Source of the DNA: a virus
Reading direction: 5' to 3' (one strand)
Length of the DNA stretch: 52,162 nt
Virus record (IMG/VR): IMGVR_UViG_3300001450_000052
Coordinates: 1 to 52,162 of that record
A program made the position numbers and the translations under genes. Shown here piece after piece: positions 1 to 5,567 of the stretch; position 1 is the first letter of the stretch, and every line of letters starts with the position of its first letter. Under the pieces are notes generated by a model. The model saw only the letters and a program-made list of their open reading frames with translations, had not been told where the DNA came from and did not search any database.

Positions 1-863
1 GCCGGTGAATTTAATTCTTCAAAAGGTATTTCATCTAACCTAATATCACTAGGTAATAAAGCTATGTCTCTATTTTTTATTAAACATTCTTCTCTACTTC
101 CTGTCGAACCACTAGTGGACGTGTCATAATACCAGTACCAAACACGTTCTCTATTAATATTACCAAAGTCAAACTTACCACCAGGTACATTCATTAAGTG
201 TACATTTCTTTTTGCTCCATGGGGGTCACCACCTGTCCCACCTGGTCCAGCGGTTATCCTATAAGTTAAATCACCACCAATAAGTCTATTTTTTAAATTC
301 CTATCCTGCATTCTTAAAAGGATGTCAAATGCTGGCATCATAAAGTAGGAACCTTGCATTCCCATTTGAGCCATACCACCAACACCACCACCTCCAAACC
401 CTCCCCCACCAAAACCACCTAAAAAAGGGTCAATGAAAGATTCGTTTAATTCAGCTCTACTATACCACATAAGTTCATTTATTTCTCTATAAGCTGGAAT
501 TTCATAAATTTGTTGACCAGATACTAAGTCTATAAAATCTTTTTTTAATTCCCATGGACCACCAGCTTGTAAACCTACTATTTTAGAATAAGCGTAAGTG
601 TATTGGGTTTCTAAATCAAAACCTTTAGTCATAAAAGCGTTTGTCAAAGATATATTATCTAAATTTTGATTTGCTAAGTTTTGCCATTGATTCTCAATCA
701 ACCAATCCTGAACATACATTCCGTAGTCTAAAATAGCTATTTCTAAAGCGGTGTCCATCATTTCATCCAATAATTCTACACCACGTATAGGTGCCCCTAA
801 CATGTGTTTACATTGTCTAAATAATTTTTCTCTTTTTGATGCTGAAATTAATGCTTGTGCCAT
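1..863 (-). CDS. Virion structural protein, putative neck/connector-like (3' end cut by window)
   Basis: An open minus-strand frame runs from an ATG at 863 to the window edge without a stop (at least 287 residues), so its C-terminus is missing. It begins MAQALISASKREKLFRQ. The early stretch MLGAPIRGVELLDEMMDTAL resembles the start of phage neck/connector proteins that open with a short helix pair, but I cannot name the family firmly. A Gly-rich segment near residues 145-165 (GGFGGGGFGGGG) looks like a flexible loop. A Gly/His region follows, then a hydrophobic WYWYYD stretch. There is no signal peptide. A TATTTATA box lies 17 nt upstream of the start. Gene existence is secure; the structural role is inferred from composition and from the surrounding T4-like virion genes. 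Confidence 0.7.
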   Translation of the reverse strand, partial: MAQALISASKREKLFRQCKHMLGAPIRGVELLDEMMDTALEIAILDYGMYVQDWLIENQWQNLANQNLDNISLTNAFMTKGFDLETQYTYAYSKIVGLQAGGPWELKKDFIDLVSGQQIYEIPAYREINELMWYSRAELNESFIDPFLGGFGGGGFGGGGVGGMAQMGMQGSYFMMPAFDILLRMQDRNLKNRLIGGDLTYRITAGPGGTGGDPHGAKRNVHLMNVPGGKFDFGNINRERVWYWYYDTSTSGSTGSREECLIKNRDIALLPSDIRLDEIPFEELNSP

Positions 864-880
864 AATAATACCTTTTTATA

Positions 881-888
881 TATAAATA
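881..888 (-). promoter_or_regulatory. TATTTATA box upstream of the 863 gene
   Basis: The minus strand reads TATTTATA and ends 17 nt before the ATG at 863. It matches the box found upstream of many genes in this window and would act as a -10-like late promoter element. Function is inferred from its repeated position. Confidence 0.4.
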
Positions 889-961
889 TCATCTAACCTA
901 ATATAATTTTATATTAAATTTTTAATATAGATGTTATCTTAGTTTTTTATAAATTACAACA

Positions 962-969
962 TATTTATT
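962..969 (+). promoter_or_regulatory. TATTTATT box upstream of the 987 gene
   Basis: TATTTATT ends 17 nt before the ATG at 987, the first gene of a two-gene tandem unit. It is a member of the recurrent box family; promoter role inferred. Confidence 0.4.
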
Positions 970-986
970 AGTAAAATATATTAACT

Positions 987-1307
987 ATGAAAAAAATTAG
1001 ATTAACTGAAAGAAATTTACAAAATTTAATAGGTAAAGTTGTTAACGAATCAAAAAAAATGAAAAATACCAAAATCAGATTAAAAGAGAACAAAATAGAG
1101 GTTTGGTGTGAGTGTGGTAACAATGAAGGTTGTTATGGTTCTTACGGTGGTGGTTCATCTATGAATTGTAAATGTTGTAAAGAATTAAATGATACACATA
1201 AAGACAATAGTGTAAGATTTACACCTGGTAATAGTGATATGGATTTAGATATGGCTACCGACATAATGAGAGAAACTTATAGAAGACTTAAAAAGTCTAG
1301 AAGATAA
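987..1307 (+). CDS. Small tagged Cys-rich protein (copy 1)
   Basis: 106 residues. The N-terminus MKKIRLTERNLQNLIGKVV is an amphipathic helix followed by NES, the clearest form of a tag seen on about ten proteins here. The centre (residues about 40-65) is rich in Cys and Gly, with CECG, GCYGSYGG and CKCC blocks, which suggests metal binding or disulfides. The C-terminus is helical and basic (RETYRRLKKSRR). It is a paralogue of the next gene at 1329, sharing the tag, the Cys block and the RRL...SRR ending, so the pair arose by tandem duplication. It has no homologue that I recognise. The tag resembles T4 capsid-targeting sequences, so packaging into the virion is a hypothesis. Confidence 0.75.
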   Translation: MKKIRLTERNLQNLIGKVVNESKKMKNTKIRLKENKIEVWCECGNNEGCYGSYGGGSSMNCKCCKELNDTHKDNSVRFTPGNSDMDLDMATDIMRETYRRLKKSRR

Positions 1308-1328
1308 AAAATACAAAAATATTATAAA

Positions 1329-1690
1329 ATGGCAAGAAAAATTAAATTAACTGAAAGAAATTTACAACAAATTGTAAATAGAGTAATTAAAGAATCACAA
1401 TTATTAAATGAAAACCTTATTGAAATAGAGTGTGAGTGTGGTGGTGATTGTATGTGTTACGGAAACTACGATGGTTCTGCAGCTGATTGTACATGTTGTG
1501 GTGGTTTGGTGATGATGGTTGTGGTGGTCCAGATATGGTGGACGATGGTGGTAAAACAAAATACAACCCAATGTCTGGTGGTATGTCGACAGGTGGTGGA
1601 AGAGGTAAAGAAATGATGATGAAGGGTATGATGGGTGAAAACAGAAGACTTAAATTAGAAAATAGAAGACTTAGAAACTCAAGAAGATAA
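1329..1690 (+). pseudogene. Small tagged Cys-rich protein (copy 2), frameshifted
   Basis: Paralogue of the gene at 987, split by a frameshift. The first frame (1329-1616) encodes the tag KIKLTERNLQQIVNRVIKES and a Cys block (CECGGDCMCYG...CTCCGG). It then runs into an implausible Val/Met/Trp-rich tail. From about 1500 the -1 frame, ending at 1690, gives a sensible Gly/Asp-rich segment and the ending ENRRLRNSRR, matching copy 1. The joined product would be about 120 residues. The shift falls in the GGT/GGTTTGG-rich stretch at about 1497-1512. I see no classical X XXY YYZ slippery heptamer, so a natural indel or an assembly error is likelier than programmed frameshifting. A strong terminator follows. 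Confidence 0.65.
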
Positions 1691-1710
1691 ATAATTAAAA
1701 AATACTATTA

Positions 1711-1740
1711 AAAAAAGAGCTTTACGGCTCTTTTTTTTTT
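1711..1740 (+). terminator. Rho-independent terminator
   Basis: AAAAAGAGC, a six-base loop TTTACG, then GCTCTTTTT and a long T run. It closes the tandem Cys-rich gene pair. Confidence 0.85.
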
Positions 1741-1812
1741 GTTTAATATCTTGTAACTAATTATGTTTTTTTTCGTATATTAGTATAGTAGAAACCTTAA
1801 AATAATAATAAT

Positions 1813-2046
1813 ATGACATACATACTAGGATATATTCTTTTTTCATTAATAGTGATGGTACCTTTTGTTGAACTTAATAAAAAACAACTTCAGGAAAATT
1901 ATTTAAATTTTGAAAAAAAACGTAATGGAAACCCGTCTAATGGGTGGTATAATTTCTATATTTTTACACATTTTTTAAAATCCCCATTATTATGTCCACT
2001 TATCGTACTATTAATTTTAGGTAACGGAGGTAAGTTAATTAAATAA
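1813..2046 (+). CDS. Small membrane protein, two TM segments
   Basis: 77 residues. One hydrophobic segment is at residues 3-19 (YILGYILFSLIVMVPFV). A second is near residues 57-70 (SPLLCPLIVLLILG). The charged middle (KKQLQENYLNFEKKRNG) separates them and a short basic tail ends the protein. The start is preceded by AATAATAATA without a Shine-Dalgarno sequence, as is usual here. It stands alone between two terminators and faces the minus-strand gene at 2889. A hairpin of two TM helices would fit a holin-like or superinfection-exclusion role, but nothing specific is recognisable and no endolysin gene is adjacent. Confidence 0.6.
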   Translation: MTYILGYILFSLIVMVPFVELNKKQLQENYLNFEKKRNGNPSNGWYNFYIFTHFLKSPLLCPLIVLLILGNGGKLIK

Positions 2047-2072
2047 AAAAGAGCCCAATCGGACTCTTTTTA
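2045..2072. terminator. Bidirectional terminator
   Basis: AAAAAGAG-C-CC, loop AATC, GG-A-CTCTTTTT forms a stem with one mismatch, flanked by A and T runs. It can stop transcription both from the plus-strand gene ending at 2046 and from the minus-strand gene ending at 2077. Confidence 0.8.
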
Positions 2073-2076
2073 CGTT

Positions 2077-2889
2077 CTACATAGATATTTCATCGTCAAT
2101 ATCCTCTAAATCTTCAGGTTCGTCTAGTTCAGGGTAAGGTAATGGTTCAGATAATTGTTCGTAACTTCTAGGTGATGACCCACCAGGAGCTCCTGAACCA
2201 ATTAATTCAGCCGTATACGTAGCAAAGTTATTTAATTTAGTTAAAGTATTAGATATTTGTTTTTTAGTAGTAGAATCTTTAATCATATTCCACGCTTTAT
2301 TTAGGTTATCTAATATATTTTCTATACCGTCAGCCGCAGAAGAACCAGGATTACGACCACCACTCCACTCCGACTGTTCGTTAATTAATTGGGTGTAATT
2401 GGGGATTCTTAGGTTGTTTATTCCTTCTACAATAACTCTACTCCTTATTAAGTTGTACGTTTTTTTAACGTCTCTTAATAAGTTTTCCTTTAATTTATCT
2501 TTTTTTTTAGATACAACATTCCTTAAAAGAGTGTTTAAATCGTTTTCAGATAACTCTATAACCTTATTTTCACTCATACCTAAACCTTTAAAAGTACCAT
2601 AACCTTCAGATTGTTCATTTCTACTAATAGTTTCGTGTTCAGTCTCAGTCATCTCCTCATCCATATCCATATCCTCTAAATCCTCCAGTTCATCAACCAT
2701 CTTTCTAGCTGCAGCTTTTAGAACTTTGGTTTCTTTATTTGATTTACCTAATTCTTTAAGTTTTTTCTTTACCTCTTTTACAGCATCATAGGCTGCTTGA
2801 ATTTCTTGTTTAATATCACCCGCTTTAGTTTCAGAAACCATTCTACGAATTCTATTTTCAAGTAATCTAATATCTTTTATTGTATTCAT
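2077..2889 (-). CDS. Acidic helical tagged protein, possible polyprotein
   Basis: 270 residues, unknown family. It begins MNTIKDIRLLENRIRRMVSE, a tag-like amphipathic helix. A second tag-like helix (KVIELSENDLNTLLRNVV) appears near residues 108-126, and LINEQSE near residue 170 resembles the end of a third. The words RNEQSEGYG and INEQSEWSG repeat. Between them are Lys/Glu coiled-coil-like stretches (EVKKKLKELGKSNKE) and an Asp/Glu run; the C-terminus is acidic and Pro-rich. The repeated tag-plus-(I/L)xE pattern suggests a precursor cut several times by the prohead protease, as for T4 internal proteins. That is inference; the reading frame itself is sound and has a TATTTATA box 16 nt upstream. 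Confidence 0.7.
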   Translation of the reverse strand: MNTIKDIRLLENRIRRMVSETKAGDIKQEIQAAYDAVKEVKKKLKELGKSNKETKVLKAAARKMVDELEDLEDMDMDEEMTETEHETISRNEQSEGYGTFKGLGMSENKVIELSENDLNTLLRNVVSKKKDKLKENLLRDVKKTYNLIRSRVIVEGINNLRIPNYTQLINEQSEWSGGRNPGSSAADGIENILDNLNKAWNMIKDSTTKKQISNTLTKLNNFATYTAELIGSGAPGGSSPRSYEQLSEPLPYPELDEPEDLEDIDDEISM

Positions 2890-2905
2890 AAGTTATACTT
2901 TTTAT

Positions 2906-2913
2906 TATAAATA
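2906..2913 (-). promoter_or_regulatory. TATTTATA box upstream of the 2889 gene
   Basis: The minus strand reads TATTTATA, 16 nt before the ATG at 2889. The rest of the divergent gap (2890-3172) holds only AT-rich sequence and a 10-bp palindrome ACTGTACAGT at 3014-3023 that could be an operator, though such palindromes also occur by chance. Confidence 0.4.
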
Positions 2914-3172
2914 TACACGAACTTACTAATATCCCTAACTCAAAAATACTTAATTCTTAATAAAATTTATAAAACTTTAAGGTTTTTTTTAAAAAAATAG
3001 CTGCGAAATTTTTACTGTACAGTTGGTTTATTATAGGTGGTTTTTTCATTTTTAAGGGTTTTAACTACAAAGATAATTATAAATTTTAGTTAGTTTATGT
3101 GGTTTTAGTGGTATTTATCATAACGAATACACAGTAATTTGGTGTAATCATAAACTTTAAAAAACAAAAAAT

Positions 3173-3397
3173 ATGGAAAATGTAATCAAATACGTAACAG
3201 GATTTTTTGGTGGTCTATCATCAGTATTGATGGCAGTATTACCGGTAACAATCTTATGGACTGTCTTAACAGGTGGTACAGTATTTGGAATGGATGTTGT
3301 AACAAATCTTTCTGCTCTTATCACTTCACTTGGTGAAGGTGGTTTCGTAGGTTTGATTGTGTTAGTGTTATTAACATCATTCTTCGTTAAGAAGTAG
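3173..3397 (+). CDS. Small membrane protein, two TM segments (holin-like size)
   Basis: 74 residues. Hydrophobic segments are at about 8-34 (FFGGLSSVLMAVLPVTILW...) and 55-71 (GGFVGLIVLVLLTSFFV), followed by a basic KK end. The Gly-rich central loop (LTGGTVFGMD) and small size are compatible with a holin or another small phage membrane protein, but no family is recognised. The start follows AAAAAACAAAAAAT, an A-rich leader with no Shine-Dalgarno sequence. A TATTTATC box lies 51 nt upstream (3114-3121). It is followed by a pseudoknot-like RNA (3408-3443) and the beta-barrel gene, so the two envelope proteins may be co-transcribed. Confidence 0.65.
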   Translation: MENVIKYVTGFFGGLSSVLMAVLPVTILWTVLTGGTVFGMDVVTNLSALITSLGEGGFVGLIVLVLLTSFFVKK

Positions 3398-3407
3398 AGT
3401 AAAAAAG

Positions 3408-3443
3408 CGATGACTATTCACATCCATCGAAAAAAATGTGAGT
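3408..3443 (+). ncRNA. Compact H-type pseudoknot, riboswitch-sized leader element
   Basis: Stem 1 is CGATG (3408-3412) with CATCG (3425-3429). Stem 2 is ATTCACAT (3416-3423), lying in the stem-1 loop, with ATGTGAGT (3436-3443); it has 8 bp including one G-U. One base separates the inner strands and the crossing linker is six A residues (3430-3435). This is the shape of a small H-type pseudoknot such as a preQ1-I riboswitch, but the preQ1 consensus is not present. It ends 23 nt before the ATG at 3467, so it could control the beta-barrel gene. Short stems can arise by chance. Confidence 0.35.
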
Positions 3444-3466
3444 ATAAAAAAGTTTAAATAATAATT

Positions 3467-3892
3467 ATGAAAAAATTAATTTTAACATCCGCTATAGCAT
3501 TCTCAACGTTATTTGCTTCAGCTCAGAACTTTATGGTCGTAACTACTTATGATGGTGACCAAGAAGAAACTATGGATATGTTGACACAAAACTTAGGTTT
3601 TGGTTACGCTATCAACAATACATGGACTGTAGGTTTGATTCAAAACGGTGAAGATGTAGACGGTGAAACTATTTATGACATGTGGGGAAGATACAATTTA
3701 AAAAATGATATGTATGTTTCTTTACAAGCACCCCAAGAAGAAATGATGGACAACTTAACTGTTGGACTTGGTTATTCTTTTAATGTGTGGAAAGGTCTTA
3801 ATGTTGAACCAAACTATAGTATGGGATTAAAAGAAGATGAAAACGGAGAAAGAGAGGGAACTTTCAATCTAGGTTTATCATATAAATTCTAA
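3467..3892 (+). CDS. Phage-encoded outer-membrane beta-barrel protein
   Basis: 141 residues. The N-terminus MKKLILTSAIAFSTLFASAQ is a signal peptide with a Bacteroidota-type cleavage site (ASA|Q). The mature part alternates polar and hydrophobic residues in strand-like segments (FGYAINNTWTVGLIQ, NLTVGLGYSFNVW, TFNLGLSYKF). It ends in Phe, as outer-membrane barrel proteins do for recognition by the BAM complex. With about 120 mature residues it would make a small barrel of roughly eight strands. Because it would insert into the host outer membrane, likely roles are blocking receptors against superinfecting phage or altering the envelope; this is inference. It lies between two pseudoknot-like RNA elements. 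Confidence 0.75.
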   Translation: MKKLILTSAIAFSTLFASAQNFMVVTTYDGDQEETMDMLTQNLGFGYAINNTWTVGLIQNGEDVDGETIYDMWGRYNLKNDMYVSLQAPQEEMMDNLTVGLGYSFNVWKGLNVEPNYSMGLKEDENGEREGTFNLGLSYKF

Positions 3893-3902
3893 AAAAAACA
3901 GG

Positions 3903-3989
3903 ATAAGTAGTTTAAAACGGTTGCAATTAGTGAAAGTTTTTTCCCGCAACCAAAAGATAGAAACTAATTACGGATTTTAAATTACTTAT
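3903..3989 (+). ncRNA. Structured RNA: 15-bp closing helix enclosing a pseudoknot
   Basis: The closing helix pairs 3903-3917 with 3975-3989, 15 bp with one G-U. Inside, GGTTGC (3919-3924) pairs with GCAACC (3946-3951). AATTAGT (3925-3931), inside that loop, pairs with ACTAATT (3963-3969), which makes a pseudoknot. A small hairpin GAAA-GTTT-TTTC (3932-3943) fills the remaining loop, and an A-rich strand (3952-3962) crosses. Nearly every base is accounted for. A rho-independent terminator follows 8 nt later. It lies between the beta-barrel gene and the 4056 gene and encodes no protein. I match it to no known riboswitch or ribozyme consensus. Confidence 0.5.
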
Positions 3990-3996
3990 GAGTTGC

Positions 3997-4027
3997 AAAA
4001 AACCCTGACGACGGTCGGGGTTTTTTT
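3997..4027 (+). terminator. Rho-independent terminator
   Basis: AAAAAACCCTGAC, loop GACG, GTCGGGGTTTTTTT: a long stem with one mismatch and a T run. It ends the beta-barrel/structured-RNA transcript. Confidence 0.9.
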
Positions 4028-4043
4028 ATGCAAATAAAACAGG

Positions 4044-4051
4044 TATTTATA
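4044..4051 (+). promoter_or_regulatory. TATTTATA box 4 nt before the 4056 start
   Basis: TATTTATA is separated from the ATG at 4056 by only TTAT. If it is a -10-like element, transcription would begin at or next to the start codon and give a leaderless mRNA. It lies just after a terminator, so a new promoter is expected here. Confidence 0.5.
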
Positions 4052-4055
4052 TTAT

Positions 4056-5093
4056 ATGAAATTACTAAATATTATACATAAAGTTGTTTTAGAGCAGGCT
4101 AGGGATGGGGAAAAAGTTGAGGATAGAGACCGTAAACCTGACGTTGAAGTAGACATAGAAACACCCGATAGAGAACCTGAGGATAGAGAACGTGAAAGGG
4201 AAGATGGTGAACGAGAAGATAGAGAAAGGGAAGATGAGCGAATAGATGATAGAGAAAGACAAGATAGGGAAAGAGAAGATTTAGAAAATAGGGAAAGAGA
4301 AAGGGAAAATAGAGAATTAATTGGTAAATGGATATGTAAAGACCCAGTAAATTTCCCAAGATGTCAACAAATTAGAGATGAAGGTGGTGTTAGAAGGGCC
4401 TTAAGTTTTGGATTTCCATACTATAACACACAAAGGGAGTGCATATCAACTTCACCGTGTACTGGTGAACAAGTTAGAAGAGCTCCAGTAACGAGACCTA
4501 CAGTAACCACAGTAAGACCTACAGTAACCACAGTAAGACCTATAGACACCACACCAGAACCTAGGCAAACCACACAACCAGAAACCACACAAAGTACCGA
4601 AGAGGATTCGGTACCAAAAATTAATATGAAAACTAAATTTGACAGTGATGAAAAAATAGGGGATATAAAAAAAATACAGTCTAAAAAACTTATAAAAATT
4701 ATAGAAGATAAATTAGTAAAACAATTAGAATTACAACCACAAAATATAAAACAAAAATTAAATCAATTTAGGATAAAACCTAAAACCATGTCTTATTTAG
4801 TACCACTTTCATTAGAAACTGGTACATTGATGAGTAAAATGGAAATGGATGGGTTAAACCTACCATTAATGATGTTACTTTATAGTTCTAGTAATAGTTT
4901 ATATAAATCTATGGAAAGTAATATACCTTTTAAACAAGAACAAGCAAAACCTATTAGTGGGCCTATTAGTTATAAGAATTTTTGGAACTGGAGTGAAAAC
5001 ATATATAATAATTGGGGCCCGTGGTTAAAAACTAACGTCGTTAATAATTTTCCAGAAATAGCTAGAAATACATTCCCAACCTTATCTTTTTGA
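4056..5093 (+). CDS. Tagged, charged-repeat protein of unknown function
   Basis: 345 residues. The N-terminal MKLLNIIHKVVLEQ is a short tag-like helix. Residues about 20-88 are almost entirely Arg, Glu and Asp in degenerate DRERED repeats, a highly charged disordered or single-helix region. A small domain with four Cys follows (CKDPVNFPRCQQ...CISTSPC, about 93-134). Then comes a Thr/Pro linker with a perfect TVTTVRP repeat (about 148-165) and a helical C-terminal region rich in Met and Leu. No family is recognised. The composition suits an internal virion protein or linker, not an enzyme. Its last 12 bases overlap the end of the convergent gene at 5082. There is a single upstream box and no Shine-Dalgarno sequence. 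Confidence 0.7.
   Translation: MKLLNIIHKVVLEQARDGEKVEDRDRKPDVEVDIETPDREPEDREREREDGEREDREREDERIDDRERQDREREDLENRERERENRELIGKWICKDPVNFPRCQQIRDEGGVRRALSFGFPYYNTQRECISTSPCTGEQVRRAPVTRPTVTTVRPTVTTVRPIDTTPEPRQTTQPETTQSTEEDSVPKINMKTKFDSDEKIGDIKKIQSKKLIKIIEDKLVKQLELQPQNIKQKLNQFRIKPKTMSYLVPLSLETGTLMSKMEMDGLNLPLMMLLYSSSNSLYKSMESNIPFKQEQAKPISGPISYKNFWNWSENIYNNWGPWLKTNVVNNFPEIARNTFPTLSF
4130..4320 (+). repeat. Degenerate GA-rich low-complexity tract
   Basis: Repeated GATAGAGAA / AGGGAAGA words on the plus strand encode the Arg/Glu/Asp region of the 4056 gene. The period is irregular. A long minus-strand open frame here is only its shadow. Confidence 0.7.
4500..4541 (+). repeat. Two perfect tandem copies of a 21-bp unit
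   Basis: The unit beginning ACAGTAACCACAG and ending TAAGACCT occurs at 4500-4520 and 4521-4541. It encodes TVTTVRP twice in the linker of the 4056 protein. The repeat is in frame, so copy-number change would only lengthen or shorten the linker. Confidence 0.9.
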
Positions 5094-5564
5094 TTGTACT
5101 CTAGGTAGATAAGGGCCTGTTAAAATATTTTTATAAATTTGTTTAGGTAATACTACAAAAGCATCGTTAATAGTTTTATCGTCCATTGGTAAGTTTTGAG
5201 ATTCTAAAAATCTTAAAGTAGCTCGAGTCATTAAATCCCTCATTTTTTGAGAATTTTCCCAGATGTATCGTAGTGGTTCTGGTTGGTTTTCCATAAACTC
5301 TGACATGTTAACTGGAAATTCTCCAGTCTCTTTAGCGTATTGTAATATCTCACTAGATAACTCCCCCTCTATAACTGTCTTAGAGTCAGTTAAAAAAGGA
5401 CTTAAATCTGTTGTTACCATATTATATTTACCCCACAACCTAAGTTGTTCTATAAAACGTGCAACATTGTGTCTCTCGGGACTATTCAATGTCAATAGAG
5501 GACCACCTTGAGTAGGGTCCAAATCGTTTATAAGTCTTTCAAAATCACTCTCATTCAAATTCAT
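5082..5564 (-). CDS. Tagged protein of unknown function
   Basis: 160 residues. It begins MNLNESDFERLINDLD, a short version of the shared tag (LNESxFxxLI). The rest is mostly helical and soluble (FIEQLRLWGKYNMV, PLRYIWENSQKMRDLMTRAT), with no Cys, no TM segment and no catalytic motif that I recognise. It is the last gene of a minus-strand operon, starting 3 nt after the stop of the phosphatase fusion, and its 3' end overlaps the convergent 4056 gene by 12 bp. Being next to the fusion and carrying the same kind of tag, it may be a partner or another packaged protein; this is inference. Confidence 0.65.
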   Translation of the reverse strand: MNLNESDFERLINDLDPTQGGPLLTLNSPERHNVARFIEQLRLWGKYNMVTTDLSPFLTDSKTVIEGELSSEILQYAKETGEFPVNMSEFMENQPEPLRYIWENSQKMRDLMTRATLRFLESQNLPMDDKTINDAFVVLPKQIYKNILTGPYLPRVQSKR

Positions 5565-5567
5565 CTA

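Noticed and set aside
3014-3023. Perfect palindrome ACTGTACAGT as a repressor or LexA-type operator
   Set aside because: Only one copy was noticed and 10-bp palindromes are expected by chance in 52 kb. It is kept as a remark only.
3903-3989. Structured RNA as a tRNA, or as a twister/hammerhead ribozyme or preQ1 riboswitch
   Set aside because: No anticodon arm or CCA-type acceptor, and the conserved cores of those ribozymes and of preQ1 aptamers are not present.
4099-4359. Minus-strand 86-residue frame full of Leu, Phe and Tyr resembling a membrane protein
   Set aside because: It is the reverse complement of the GA-rich Arg/Glu/Asp repeat tract of the 4056 gene. The hydrophobicity comes from that composition.
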